NCBI RefSeq assembly: GCF_900129565.1
Contig: NZ_FQWD01000002.1
Span: forward strand, 824,718-888,717
From: Marisediminitalea aggregata
Lineage (GTDB): Bacteria; Pseudomonadota; Gammaproteobacteria; Enterobacterales; Alteromonadaceae
Direction of reading: 5' to 3'
DNA length: 64,000 bases
In this document: positions 8,423-16,663 of the stretch, one piece after another
How positions within the stretch are numbered: position 1 is the first letter of the stretch
Layout: each line of letters begins with the position of its first letter
The notes under the pieces: model-generated
Databases searched by the model: none
What the model was told of the DNA's origin: nothing
What the model saw: the letters and a program-made list of their open reading frames with translations, nothing else
Made by a program: the position numbers and the translations under genes

Positions 8423-9487
8423 GTGAGAGCATTTTATATTGTTGGTACAGCAATCGTTATTGCTGCTGTTTGCGCATATTTTTTTATGGCGGGCCAGCCA
8501 CAATCCAGTTTGCCGACTGAAACGGAATTGGAAACTGTCAACGCTGATAGCACTACCGTAGGCAACTCAGACGCACTAAGTACGTCCAGTGATGTAACTG
8601 CTGACTCTATTGTAACGAATGCTGATCAAGCCGAAACAACGATGTATCAGCCTGACACTAACCGAGCCGATAGCGGCAAAAACATTGACGACGACTGGTG
8701 TATTGCCAATACGGAACTTGCGGACAGTGACTTCCAGCTTGCTCAGGAGCAAAAGCGTGAATGGGATTTAGCCCGGGGTGACATCAGCCTTGTCGTTGTG
8801 AAAGCCAATCCCGACGCCCCTAATGCGGACTACATTCAACCTTACATAGAGCTTAGCAAGGACGATCTTATCGCCCATGCTAAAAATGACGACAAATACG
8901 CCTTACTTGTGCTTGCGCAACGTCCTGACATTGATTCGAAAGACCGGGAACGAGCAGCGAAACAACTGGTTATTCTGGGTCAGACTTCACAGCCGCTTTC
9001 ACTTTTAATTATCCACGAAATTTCTCAGGCGCAGGTTGCATATCAAAAGGAAAACGCCGTGGTGCCCGAAGTCAAAAAGCATGTCGCCAATACACTGAGC
9101 TATGTGAAATACGGCCTGACCAGAAAAGACCCGACTGCACTACTTACCTACCTGTTATTTGTTAAACAACATCACGAAGGTCAGTTTGTCTTTGACCCGG
9201 AATCGGTGCTGAGCGACGAAGAGTTATCGCGAATTGATTCCCACACGCAAAAACTGACAGACATGCTCGACAGTCGACGTGCGAAACGGTATTTGCCGCC
9301 CATTCAGGATGTGGAAATACCCGCCATTGCATATCACGATTACGACTATGAACTAGCTCGCGCACATCATTTATACGATACCTACTTAACTAACAGCCGA
9401 ACTATCAAAGCGCTATACCCGGAAGCAACTGAACGCTCTCCTTGTGTTGAGACAATTCTTTCTCATGTAGGCAGTGCTGCCAAATAA
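8423..9487 (+). CDS. Unrecognised membrane-anchored or exported protein
   Basis: I do not recognise this 354-residue protein. It starts at GTG 8423 with AGGGA six bases before. A single hydrophobic segment (about 5-24) anchors or exports it. Residues 28-90 are a low-complexity Ser/Thr/Asp/Ala linker, and the remaining helical domain holds two cysteines (DDDWC near 93 and SPCVE near the C-terminus) that could pair in the periplasm. It stands alone between the export operon and a DUF6435-like gene. The acidic linker and folded C-terminal domain suggest a periplasmic protein tethered to the inner membrane. No catalytic motif is visible. Confidence 0.7.
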   Translation: MRAFYIVGTAIVIAAVCAYFFMAGQPQSSLPTETELETVNADSTTVGNSDALSTSSDVTADSIVTNADQAETTMYQPDTNRADSGKNIDDDWCIANTELADSDFQLAQEQKREWDLARGDISLVVVKANPDAPNADYIQPYIELSKDDLIAHAKNDDKYALLVLAQRPDIDSKDRERAAKQLVILGQTSQPLSLLIIHEISQAQVAYQKENAVVPEVKKHVANTLSYVKYGLTRKDPTALLTYLLFVKQHHEGQFVFDPESVLSDEELSRIDSHTQKLTDMLDSRRAKRYLPPIQDVEIPAIAYHDYDYELARAHHLYDTYLTNSRTIKALYPEATERSPCVETILSHVGSAAK

Positions 9488-9561
9488 CCTGAGCCAGTAC
9501 ACTAATCCAATTCGCGAGCGGCACGTATAGCTATACATTATCCGGCTTAAAGAGACTTCCC

Positions 9562-9738
9562 ATGTTTGGCTTATTCAAAAAAGATCCAACTAAAAAAATG
9601 CGTGCAGAATACAACAAGCTGTTGGAACAAGGCATGCACGCTCAGCGCAATGGCGACATGCGTTTATACGCAGAAATTACCGCGAAGGCTGAAGCCTTGT
9701 GGAGCGACATTGAAGCGTTGGAGAAACAACAAAACTAA
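9562..9738 (+). CDS. Small DUF6435-like protein
   Basis: This 58-residue protein begins MFGLFKKDPTKK and continues with helical, charged sequence containing AQRNGDMRLYAEITAKAE, the pattern I associate with the DUF6435 (Lacal_2735-like) family of unknown function. It has no signal peptide or membrane segment. Its TAA stop (9736-9738) overlaps the stop codon of the convergent higA gene (9735-9737), so the two 3' ends share the four bases CTAA. Confidence 0.7.
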   Translation: MFGLFKKDPTKKMRAEYNKLLEQGMHAQRNGDMRLYAEITAKAEALWSDIEALEKQQN

Positions 9739-10037
9739 CTGGATACCGTTACCGATTTATAGGGTGAAACATTGAGAGAATCTTTTTGCATGCGCGCCAG
9801 CCACAAGTCATGAGCGCTTTGCAGTCGAAGCCAATGGTCGGCAGACGGCTTACCAAATACCAGCTCTAATCTTACCGCCATTTCAGGTGTTATCACCCCT
9901 TTCGCATTCAGTACTTTTGAAACAGTTTTACGGCTGACATTTAAATGCTGAGCGACATCGGTTACTGTCAATCCAAGTGTTTCAACAACCAGCTCTCTTA
10001 ATATCTCACCTGGGTGCGCAGGATTGTATAGTGCCAT
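9735..10037 (-). CDS. higA: HigA-type antitoxin (XRE-family helix-turn-helix)
   Basis: This 100-residue protein has the HigA/VapI layout: NPAHPGEILRELVVETLGLTV, then the helix-turn-helix VTDVAQHLNVSRKTVSKVLN and the ITPEMAVRLELVFG and WLRLQSAHDLW segments. It binds and neutralises the HigB toxin and represses the operon. Its ATG overlaps the toxin stop codon by one base (TAATG), the usual toxin-first order of hig operons. The C-terminal tail after MQKD is not conserved in appearance. Confidence 0.88.
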   Translation of the reverse strand: MALYNPAHPGEILRELVVETLGLTVTDVAQHLNVSRKTVSKVLNAKGVITPEMAVRLELVFGKPSADHWLRLQSAHDLWLARMQKDSLNVSPYKSVTVSS

Positions 10038-10315
10038 TAGTGATAATCCTCATAGTTAACCACTTCCACATCATGCCCGATAAAACGATAAGTGACGCGC
10101 CAGTTTCCACTTACACGAACAGACCATACGTCTGCCCGGTTACCCTTTAATTTATGCATATACAAGCCAGGCAGATCCATATCATCTGGACAACGAGCCT
10201 GATCGAGATTCGATAGAATCAACCTTAACTTTGCCTTATGCTGATATTGAATTCCGCCGGTCGAGCCATTTTTGTAAAACCGAGCCAAACCTTTATGAAC
10301 AAAACTTCTAATCAC
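10037..10315 (-). CDS. higB: HigB-type toxin (RelE/ParE superfamily ribosome-dependent RNase)
   Basis: This 92-residue protein has the HigB fold signature: the N-terminal IRSFVHKGLARFY, KAKLRLILSNLDQA, LPGLYMHKLKG, WSVRVSGNWRVTYRF and the terminal VEVVNYEDYH. Family members cleave mRNA on the ribosome. It starts at GTG 10315. It is first in the operon and overlaps higA by one base. A MITE-like element begins about 190 bp upstream, consistent with a mobile or accessory pocket. Confidence 0.88.
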   Translation of the reverse strand: MIRSFVHKGLARFYKNGSTGGIQYQHKAKLRLILSNLDQARCPDDMDLPGLYMHKLKGNRADVWSVRVSGNWRVTYRFIGHDVEVVNYEDYH

Positions 10316-10322
10316 GACAAAG

Positions 10323-10341
10323 TGTAACCCATAAGGTTACA
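10323..10341. promoter_or_regulatory. Inverted repeat upstream of higBA, candidate HigA operator
   Basis: TGTAACC (10323-10329) and GGTTACA (10335-10341) form a perfect 7-bp inverted repeat with a 5-base spacer, 8 bases upstream of the higB start. Its position fits autoregulation by HigA. No experiment or family consensus was checked. Confidence 0.5.
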
Positions 10342-10504
10342 TTTTACTAAACATACAACGCGTAGCGCGTTGAAAAATTGGCTGAGCATCTGTTTAACCA
10401 ACGGGATATCTCCTACAAAATTCGGCATCTCCTTTTGTGTTACACGCTAGCAGCCCTGATAAATCTGAAAACTGCACATTAGATCTGAATTTTCGCCCAA
10501 CTTT

Positions 10505-10773
10505 TAGGGGCTGTTGACCTTTGCTGTATGTTTTTGCAGCGAGTTGTGCATCATTTAGGCAATGCAGAGTCCACGTAGTGTAGTTGTTCTACATAAGTGG
10601 GCGATAACGCAGCATAAATGACGCACAAACGCTGCCCTTCGGGTTCGTCATAGAAGCGTTTTACTCTTTGTCACAGGCCTTTGACGTAGAATGACTATGC
10701 CTGTAGGCCTGTTTCGCGATTAAAACGCTTCTATATAGAACAAAAATGATACAGTAAAGGTCAACAGCCCCTA
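10505..10773. mobile_element. 269-bp MITE-like element with 25-bp terminal inverted repeats
   Basis: The ends at 10505-10529 and 10749-10773 are inverted repeats of 25 bp with one mismatch, beginning TAGGGGCTGTTGACC. The outermost TA at each end could be a TA target duplication, as made by IS630/Tc1-type transposases. The interior has no plausible gene. It folds into two large hairpins: GCAGCG 10536-10541 with CGCTGC 10630-10635, and a perfect 14-bp stem 10650-10663 with 10721-10734. Nested pairs (ACAGGCC with GGCCTGT) extend the second stem. It lies between higBA and the hslU terminator and accounts for most of this 530-bp gap. Confidence 0.75.
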
Positions 10774-10793
10774 GTTACTCGCATGTTATTAGG

Positions 10794-10822
10794 CACAAAA
10801 AAGGCGACCTCTCCGGGTCGCC
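10794..10822 (-). terminator. Rho-independent terminator of hslVU
   Basis: On the minus strand the stem GGCGACCC (10822-10815) pairs with GGTCGCC (10809-10803) and is followed by TTTTTTGTG. It lies 22 bp after the hslU stop codon. Confidence 0.9.
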
Positions 10823-10843
10823 TTTGGTATTTCTTTTGAGCCC

Positions 10844-12175
10844 TTACAAGATAAAGCGGCTCAGGTCTTCGTTGTCTACCAGCGCATCCAGGTGCGCATT
10901 AACGTACTCGGCATCAATGCTGTAGGTCTCACCTTGCTTTTCTGAGGCATCGTAGGAAATGTCTTCCATCAAACGCTCCAGCACCGTATGCAAACGGCGT
11001 GCACCAATATTTTCAGTTTTTTCGTTTACCTGCCAGGCAGCCTCGGCAATACGCTGAATACCGCTATCGGTGAACTCTACCGTCACGCCTTCGGTTTTCA
11101 TTAACTCAACATATTGCTCGGTTAGAGACGCATTTGGCTCAGTAAGAATGCGCTTAAAGTCTTCTACTTTCAGTGCAGATAGCTCAACGCGGATCGGTAA
11201 ACGGCCTTGTAACTCTGGAATCAAGTCCGACGGCTTGCTCATTTGGAATGCGCCCGACGCAATAAACAAAATATGGTCGGTTTTAATCATGCCGTGTTTA
11301 GTCGATACCGTAGAACCTTCCACTAATGGCAACAGGTCGCGTTGCACACCTTCACGAGAGACATCGGCTGAACTGGTGCCTTCGCGCTTACAAATCTTGT
11401 CGATCTCATCCACAAACACAATGCCGTGTTGCTCAACCGCTTCCAGCGCTTTGGCTTTAAGATCTTCTTTGTTAACCAGGCGTGCGGCTTCTTCTTCCAC
11501 CAGCACTTTCATGGCGTCGCGAATACGCATTTTCTTTTTTTTCTTCTGCGAACCCGCAGAAAGATTTTCAAACATGCCTTGCAGCTGATTGGTCATTTCT
11601 TCCATGCCCGGAGGGGCCATGATTTCAACGCCAATTTGCTGTTGCGACACATCGATTTCAATCTCTTTGTCGTCCAGTGTTCCTTCACGCAACTTCTTGC
11701 GGAAAGACTGACGGGTGCCGCGATCTTCGGTGCGCTCTTTCTCGCCCCAGGCATTTTCCGGCGGCGGGATCAGGATATCCAGAATACGCTCTTCGGCGGC
11801 TTCTTCTGCGCGGAAACGCACTTTTTCCATTTCGCGCTCTTTGGTCATTTTCACTGCGATATCAGCCAAATCGCGGATGATAGACTCAACTTCCTTACCC
11901 ACATAGCCCACTTCGGTGAACTTAGTCGCTTCCACTTTAATAAATGGTGCATTCGCGAGTTTAGCCAAACGACGGGCAATTTCAGTTTTACCTACCCCGG
12001 TTGGACCAATCATCAGAATATTTTTTGGTGTCACTTCCTGACGCAGCTCCTGAGGCAGCTGCATGCGACGCCAGCGATTTCGCAGCGCGATGGCCACGGC
12101 ACGCTTAGCGCCTTGCTGACCAATAATGTGTCTGTCGAGTTCGTGAACAATTTCTCTTGGAGTCATTTCAGACAT
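10844..12175 (-). CDS. hslU: HslU, ATPase subunit of the HslVU (ClpYQ) protease
   Basis: This 443-residue AAA+ unfoldase has Walker A GPTGVGKT at 57-64, the GYVGKEVES pore region, the inserted I domain (about 110-240), Walker B FVDEIDKI, the sensor segments and arginine motif IGARRLHT, and the C-terminal LSRFIL that docks into HslV. It feeds unfolded cytoplasmic substrates to HslV. It lies 69 bp downstream of hslV in the same operon; a small GCTGGC/GCCAGC hairpin in that gap (about 12196-12210) may adjust the relative expression of the two. The length matches the family. Confidence 0.98.
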   Translation of the reverse strand: MSEMTPREIVHELDRHIIGQQGAKRAVAIALRNRWRRMQLPQELRQEVTPKNILMIGPTGVGKTEIARRLAKLANAPFIKVEATKFTEVGYVGKEVESIIRDLADIAVKMTKEREMEKVRFRAEEAAEERILDILIPPPENAWGEKERTEDRGTRQSFRKKLREGTLDDKEIEIDVSQQQIGVEIMAPPGMEEMTNQLQGMFENLSAGSQKKKKKMRIRDAMKVLVEEEAARLVNKEDLKAKALEAVEQHGIVFVDEIDKICKREGTSSADVSREGVQRDLLPLVEGSTVSTKHGMIKTDHILFIASGAFQMSKPSDLIPELQGRLPIRVELSALKVEDFKRILTEPNASLTEQYVELMKTEGVTVEFTDSGIQRIAEAAWQVNEKTENIGARRLHTVLERLMEDISYDASEKQGETYSIDAEYVNAHLDALVDNEDLSRFIL

Positions 12176-12244
12176 AGCAAACCCTTTTTACGTAAGCTGG
12201 CTTCGCCAGCCGGGCAATCGGTTGGAACACGACTGCCGAAAAAA

Positions 12245-12769
12245 TTAATAATCCAGTACTTCAACCGTTTGGTTGTGGTTGGTAAACACACAAATGTCTG
12301 CGGCAATTGTCAGACTCTGTTCAGCGATATCTTTGGCGCTTAACTCAGTGTTGTTTAATAAGGCTGTTGCTGCGGCCTGGGCATAGTTTCCGCCTGAGCC
12401 TATGGCAATGAGATCCTGCTCTGGCTGCACCACATCACCGTTGCCGGTAATAATTAACGAGGCGGTCTCATCGGCAACTGCAAGTAATGCTTCCAGTTTG
12501 CGCAACATGCGATCAGTACGCCAGTCTTTGGCCAGCTCAACCGCGGCTTTGGTTAAATGCCCCTGGTGCATCTCTAATTTTGCCTCAAAGCGTTCAAATA
12601 AGGTAAACGCATCGGCTGTGCCGCCTGCAAAGCCGGCCAGTACTTTATTCTGATACAGGCGACGCACTTTTCTGGCGTTGCCTTTCATAACGGTGTTGCC
12701 CAGCGACACCTGACCATCTCCGGCCATTACTACCTGGTTGTCCCGACGGACAGATACAATCGTAGTCAC
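12245..12769 (-). CDS. hslV: HslV, proteolytic subunit of the HslVU protease
   Basis: This threonine protease has 174 residues when started at the GTG at 12769. That start puts TTIVSVRR directly after the initiator, so removing Met exposes the catalytic N-terminal Thr, as the mechanism requires. GGAG lies five bases before this GTG. An upstream in-frame GTG at 12775 would add two residues and bury the nucleophile. [37 protein letters not shown] and [12 protein letters not shown] are classic HslV segments. It forms double hexamers capped by HslU. A sigma-32-like promoter lies upstream. Confidence 0.97.
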   Translation of the reverse strand: MTTIVSVRRDNQVVMAGDGQVSLGNTVMKGNARKVRRLYQNKVLAGFAGGTADAFTLFERFEAKLEMHQGHLTKAAVELAKDWRTDRMLRKLEALLAVADETASLIITGNGDVVQPEQDLIAIGSGGNYAQAAATALLNNTELSAKDIAEQSLTIAADICVFTNHNQTVEVLDY

Positions 12770-12840
12770 ATTCACTCCACTGTGGTGGTTATGGCACTGT
12801 CAGCGTCAAAAGACAGACAATGCATGAACAATGAATAGGG

Positions 12841-12870
12841 AAATGGGGGGGGATGAAGGAAATTCAAGGG
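12841..12870 (-). promoter_or_regulatory. Sigma-32 (heat-shock) type promoter of hslVU
   Basis: On the minus strand CCCTTGAA (12870-12863) and CCCCATTT (12848-12841) match the sigma-32 -35 and -10 consensus, with a 14-base spacer. They lie about 72 bp upstream of the hslV start. The -10 is the end of a run of eight C. hslVU is a known sigma-32 target in Escherichia coli, and rpoH is in this window. Confidence 0.8.
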
Positions 12871-12898
12871 CCGTTGCACACAACGGCCCGAAAAGAGA

Positions 12899-13474
12899 TC
12901 AGAAGTTCCAGTACCAGATTTGGCAGGTGGTAATATTCACTTTACGCAGTGCGTGCTTAGCACGCTCGGCGTCGCGTTTGGCATCATATGGCCCCAGTAT
13001 CACCCGGAACCACTCGCCATTGTCACCGTCACTTCGGCGTATCTGCGCTTCCAGCCCCTGAAAGGCAATTTTTGCGCGCATTTCTTCAGCCTGAGCCCGG
13101 GTTTTAAATGAGGCACACTGCATTAAATAGCGCTTATCCGATTTCTCTTGCTCTGCGACATCGACTTCAACTTCATAACCAGGCAGCGTCTTAATGTATT
13201 CCCACTCTTCCTGTGGCAATCCAGGCAGTTCATCTTCAACCGCTACCGGCTTTTTCGCCATGGGTTGGGCACCGTCTGGTTCCACGTTATCCTTAATAGA
13301 CCACAGGAAGTAGGCAAACCCTACCAGCAAAGCCACGACCACAGCTACCGCAATCCAAGACACCGTTTTTACCGGTGCTTTGGGGGCATTACTGCGTGCT
13401 GTGCCTGACGCCTTTTTGTTTTTTTGTTTTTTCTGTGGTGCGCGGCCACGAGAAACATAATCGCGTTGAGACAT
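12899..13474 (-). CDS. ftsN: FtsN-like SPOR-domain division protein
   Basis: This 191-residue bitopic protein has a short basic cytoplasmic tail (MSQRDYVSRGRAPQKK), one membrane segment (about 40-63), a periplasmic linker with EEWEYIKTLPGYEVEV, and a C-terminal SPOR domain (about 113-190: RYLMQCASFKTRAQAEEMRA, EWFRVILGPYDAKRDAERA). FtsN binds denuded peptidoglycan through SPOR and activates septal synthesis. Position directly upstream of hslVU and downstream of priA matches enterobacteria, except that cytR is absent here. It is shorter than the 319-residue E. coli protein, mainly in the linker. Confidence 0.88.
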   Translation of the reverse strand: MSQRDYVSRGRAPQKKQKNKKASGTARSNAPKAPVKTVSWIAVAVVVALLVGFAYFLWSIKDNVEPDGAQPMAKKPVAVEDELPGLPQEEWEYIKTLPGYEVEVDVAEQEKSDKRYLMQCASFKTRAQAEEMRAKIAFQGLEAQIRRSDGDNGEWFRVILGPYDAKRDAERAKHALRKVNITTCQIWYWNF

Positions 13475-13675
13475 AATGCTTTTTTAATTATCCATCATGC
13501 GACACTGTTGTGATTCGCATTTGCTGCTAAAAACCAAATTTCTGATGAGCTACATTCTCAATGAGCTGACCAGTGTAGCGCGCTTGATCAAAAAAAGCTG
13601 CCCAAGATTTACCCGTAATCGCAATTTGTGTCGCAGGCCTTTAAATACGGAGCGTAAAGTGGACGTTCCGCGTGA

Positions 13676-15862
13676 TTAACTGAAGTCTACCGGGTCAATA
13701 TCCAGGCTCCAGCGTACCCGTGTCGCTAACGGTAAACTCTGTACCTGTCGAAGGGTACTGGCGATCCAGTTGTGTAAAGCGGCGCGCTGCGAGCATTGAA
13801 GCAGTAACATAAACCGAAACCGCCCTTGTCGCTTTTCTATTAAACACGGCAGCGGGCCGGCTATGTAACCACCAAACTGGTGACTGTGATCGCTAAAGGC
13901 CTGTTTCACCTGTTGCAAGAACGTATGCACCTGTTGCGCAGCATTCGCTTCGGCCCGGATCACAGCCTGAGCACTGTAAGGTGGCAAGTTGGCCATTTTA
14001 CGCTCGTGCAGGGCATGGCGGGCAAAGTGCGCAAACCCGTTGTGAATGAGCTCCTGTAACAGCGGGTGACCCGGATTATCGGTTTGAATATACATTTCAC
14101 CGGGTTTGGTGGCGCGCCCGGCGCGGCCAGCTAACTGCGTGATCAACTGAGCAAATTTTTCCGGCGCTCGAAAGTCGGCGGAAAACAGCGCGCCATCGCA
14201 ATCCAGCACCACCACCAGCGTAACATGAGGAAAGTGATGCCCCTTTGAAAGAATTTGTGTGCCAATTAACAATTGGTATTTTCGCGCATTGATTTCATCT
14301 AAACGCGTTACCAACGCGTCTTTGCCTCTAACGGCATCACTGTCTATGCGCACTTGTTTAATATCGGGAAACAACTCTCCCAGCCCCTGTTCGAGCTGTT
14401 CGGTACCTAATCCCGACGTTTGCAGAGACGTACTGTGACAGGCACTGCATTGGTTTGGCATGCGTTTGCTTGCGCCACAGTGATGACACTGCAGGCGCCC
14501 CTGTGACTTGTGATAAGTAAACGGGCGTTCACAGCTTTTACAATCTACGGTTTGCCCGCAGTGATGGCATAACACCGCCGGCGCATAACCCCGACGATTC
14601 AAAAACACCAGTACCTGGTTACCTTGCTGCAGGTGACTACGCATGACACTGAGTAAACCCGGAGCAATACCCGCCTGTAGTGGTTGGTCACGTGAGTCCA
14701 GCACCTTTAACTGAGTATGACTGGCGCCCCCCGCTCGTTCACTGAGTTGTAAGTGAGTGTAACGTTTGGCCAGCGCATTATTGAGGCTTTCCAAAGATGG
14801 TGTTGCGCTGCCGAGCAATAAGGGAACGTTCTCAGTCTGGGCGCGTTTCACCGCTAAATCTCTGGCGTGATACCGCAACCCATCCTGCTGCTTAAAAGAC
14901 TCATCGTGCTCTTCGTCAACGATGATCATGCCGGGACGCACCATGGGCGTAAAAATCGCCGAGCGCGTACCGATAACAATGCCCAATTCGCCTCTGCGGG
15001 ACTGTTGCCATACCTGCAGCCGCGCCAGGTCGGACATTTGTGAGTGCAACACGCCTACCTTAATACCGAAGCGTCGCTCAAAGCGCCCGACAGTTTGTGG
15101 CGTTAACCCTATCTCGGGCACCAGAATCAATACCTGTCGATTGGCCTTCAACACTGGGGCGATGACTTGTAAATACACTTCCGTTTTACCGCTGCCGGTA
15201 ACCCCCTCAAGCAAAAAGGTCCGAAATTCAGTGCCGTTTTGATTCACACCCGCAATCGCAACAGCCTGTTCGGTTGAGGCGACAGGTGTCGTCTCTTGTA
15301 ATGTGTACGACGCCCAGTCTGTCTGGATTTCCTGCTTAATTCGTACCGTTTGTATCAGGGCTTTTTCTGATAATGCTTTAATCACAGCGGGTGAAAATCG
15401 CTGTTTAATTTCACCCTCTTCTACCGGCTCGTCAGCTAACGATGCCAGACACAACTGCTGCTTTTTCCCGCGTACCAGTGACTGTTCAAGTGCGTCTTGT
15501 CCGGCTTCAGTGAGGGTAAAGGCGTCCAGTTTGTCGGTCAGCGGCATGCCTTTTCGCAACCGCACGGGCATCAGGGTCGACCAGACTTCACCAATGGGGT
15601 GGTGGTAATATTTAGCCAGCCAGTTAGCCAGTGTGATCAGTGTCGGATCAAACAGCGGCACTTCATCGAGTACCTCAATGACTGACTTTAACGTCAAACC
15701 GGTATCTTCGGTTTGCGTTTCAATGTTACCTATTACTACACCAATCAGCGTTCGGTTTCCAAACGGCACTTTTACCCGCACACCGGTTGCAACAGGTGTG
15801 TCATGGAGATAACTGAACGATTGCTTGAGCGGCACAGGCACCGCGACATCAACAACTGGCAT
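13676..15862 (-). CDS. priA: PriA, replication restart helicase
   Basis: This 728-residue primosomal helicase restarts stalled forks by loading DnaB. The start is the ATG at 15862, giving the family's MPVVDVAVPVPL beginning; upstream in-frame codons add unrelated residues. Visible are the N-terminal DNA-binding domain, Walker A GVTGSGKT, the DEEH helicase box, and two zinc-binding cysteine clusters (CHHCGQTVDCKSC and CHHCGASKRMPNQCSAC), then helicase motifs V and VI (GTQILSKGHHFPHVTLV, QLAGRAGR). It is divergent from rpmE, as in enterobacteria. The 201-bp gap to ftsN, where E. coli has cytR, holds no gene that I can support. Confidence 0.97.
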   Translation of the reverse strand: MPVVDVAVPVPLKQSFSYLHDTPVATGVRVKVPFGNRTLIGVVIGNIETQTEDTGLTLKSVIEVLDEVPLFDPTLITLANWLAKYYHHPIGEVWSTLMPVRLRKGMPLTDKLDAFTLTEAGQDALEQSLVRGKKQQLCLASLADEPVEEGEIKQRFSPAVIKALSEKALIQTVRIKQEIQTDWASYTLQETTPVASTEQAVAIAGVNQNGTEFRTFLLEGVTGSGKTEVYLQVIAPVLKANRQVLILVPEIGLTPQTVGRFERRFGIKVGVLHSQMSDLARLQVWQQSRRGELGIVIGTRSAIFTPMVRPGMIIVDEEHDESFKQQDGLRYHARDLAVKRAQTENVPLLLGSATPSLESLNNALAKRYTHLQLSERAGGASHTQLKVLDSRDQPLQAGIAPGLLSVMRSHLQQGNQVLVFLNRRGYAPAVLCHHCGQTVDCKSCERPFTYHKSQGRLQCHHCGASKRMPNQCSACHSTSLQTSGLGTEQLEQGLGELFPDIKQVRIDSDAVRGKDALVTRLDEINARKYQLLIGTQILSKGHHFPHVTLVVVLDCDGALFSADFRAPEKFAQLITQLAGRAGRATKPGEMYIQTDNPGHPLLQELIHNGFAHFARHALHERKMANLPPYSAQAVIRAEANAAQQVHTFLQQVKQAFSDHSHQFGGYIAGPLPCLIEKRQGRFRFMLLLQCSQRAALHNWIASTLRQVQSLPLATRVRWSLDIDPVDFS

Positions 15863-16128
15863 GGGTAACGATCTGACTTTATATGCTAAGGTTGAAAATA
15901 TACCGATTGAGCAGGATAACACTAATCGAAGATCTTGCCGATGCAATTACGTGGATATCAATGCAAAGTGAATGGTAGTACACGATAAAAACCTTGATTG
16001 ATTAATCGACATCCAGTAATATGCGCCGCTCTTAAAAACCGAGCGATTATCGCTTGTACTGAATTTAGCAACGTATGGTGTTCAGCTTCGGGCTGGATAG
16101 CGATACGGCCTTTTTTTGAGGTAACCCA

Positions 16129-16341
16129 ATGAAACAAGATATCCACCCTAAATACGAAGAAATTACTGCGAACTGTTCTTGTGGCAACGAGATCAAAGTA
16201 CGTTCTACTCTGGGTAAAGACATCAACCTGGACGTATGTTCAGCTTGTCACCCTTTCTACACTGGTAAGCAACGTAACGTTGACACCGGTGGTCGTGTTG
16301 ATCGCTTCAAGAAGCGTTTCGGTGCACTGGGCAAAAAATAA
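16129..16341 (+). CDS. rpmE: 50S ribosomal protein L31 (zinc-binding form)
   Basis: This 70-residue protein begins [20 protein letters not shown], with the four cysteines of the zinc-binding (C+) form at about 16, 18, 37 and 40 (NCSC and CSAC). It ends in the usual basic tail [11 protein letters not shown]. It joins the central protuberance of the large subunit and links it with the small subunit. It starts at ATG 16129, preceded by GAGGTAACCCA, and is followed by a strong terminator, so it is monocistronic. Confidence 0.98.
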   Translation: MKQDIHPKYEEITANCSCGNEIKVRSTLGKDINLDVCSACHPFYTGKQRNVDTGGRVDRFKKRFGALGKK

Positions 16342-16361
16342 GTCCGGTAAGTTTCAGAAAA

Positions 16362-16386
16362 AAGCGCCTTTACGGCGCTTTTTTTG
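16362..16386 (+). terminator. Terminator of rpmE
   Basis: AAGCGCC (16362-16368) pairs with GGCGCTT (16374-16380), followed by TTTTT. It lies 20 bp after the rpmE stop. Confidence 0.9.
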
Positions 16387-16663
16387 TATCTGCTCGCCGT
16401 AAATATACCGCTCACCCGCCACTATCGATACATCAAATAAATAGTATTTACAAAATAGATAAACACAAAAAATAGTGAGTATAGTATTCTGTATTTGGCA
16501 GTAACTCATCGGACACGTTATTTTAACGGTGTGTAAGCGAAATTGTTTGTATACCATAGCGATTTCACTGTGTTAAAGTTTGCCAACAATAACAATAATA
16601 AACTAGCGACTGACGGTCACCTTCATAAAGGTGCTAAAACTAGCATTACAGGATATTTACAGA

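Noticed and set aside
11426..12343. A 305-codon open frame antisense to hslU and hslV, rich in Phe and His
   Set aside because: It is the mirror of strongly conserved coding sequence, has no ribosome-binding site, and its composition is the typical artefact of an antisense frame.
13497..13679. A 60-codon plus-strand frame between ftsN and priA
   Set aside because: No ribosome-binding site, no family resemblance, and it overlaps the priA stop; I treat the gap as non-coding.
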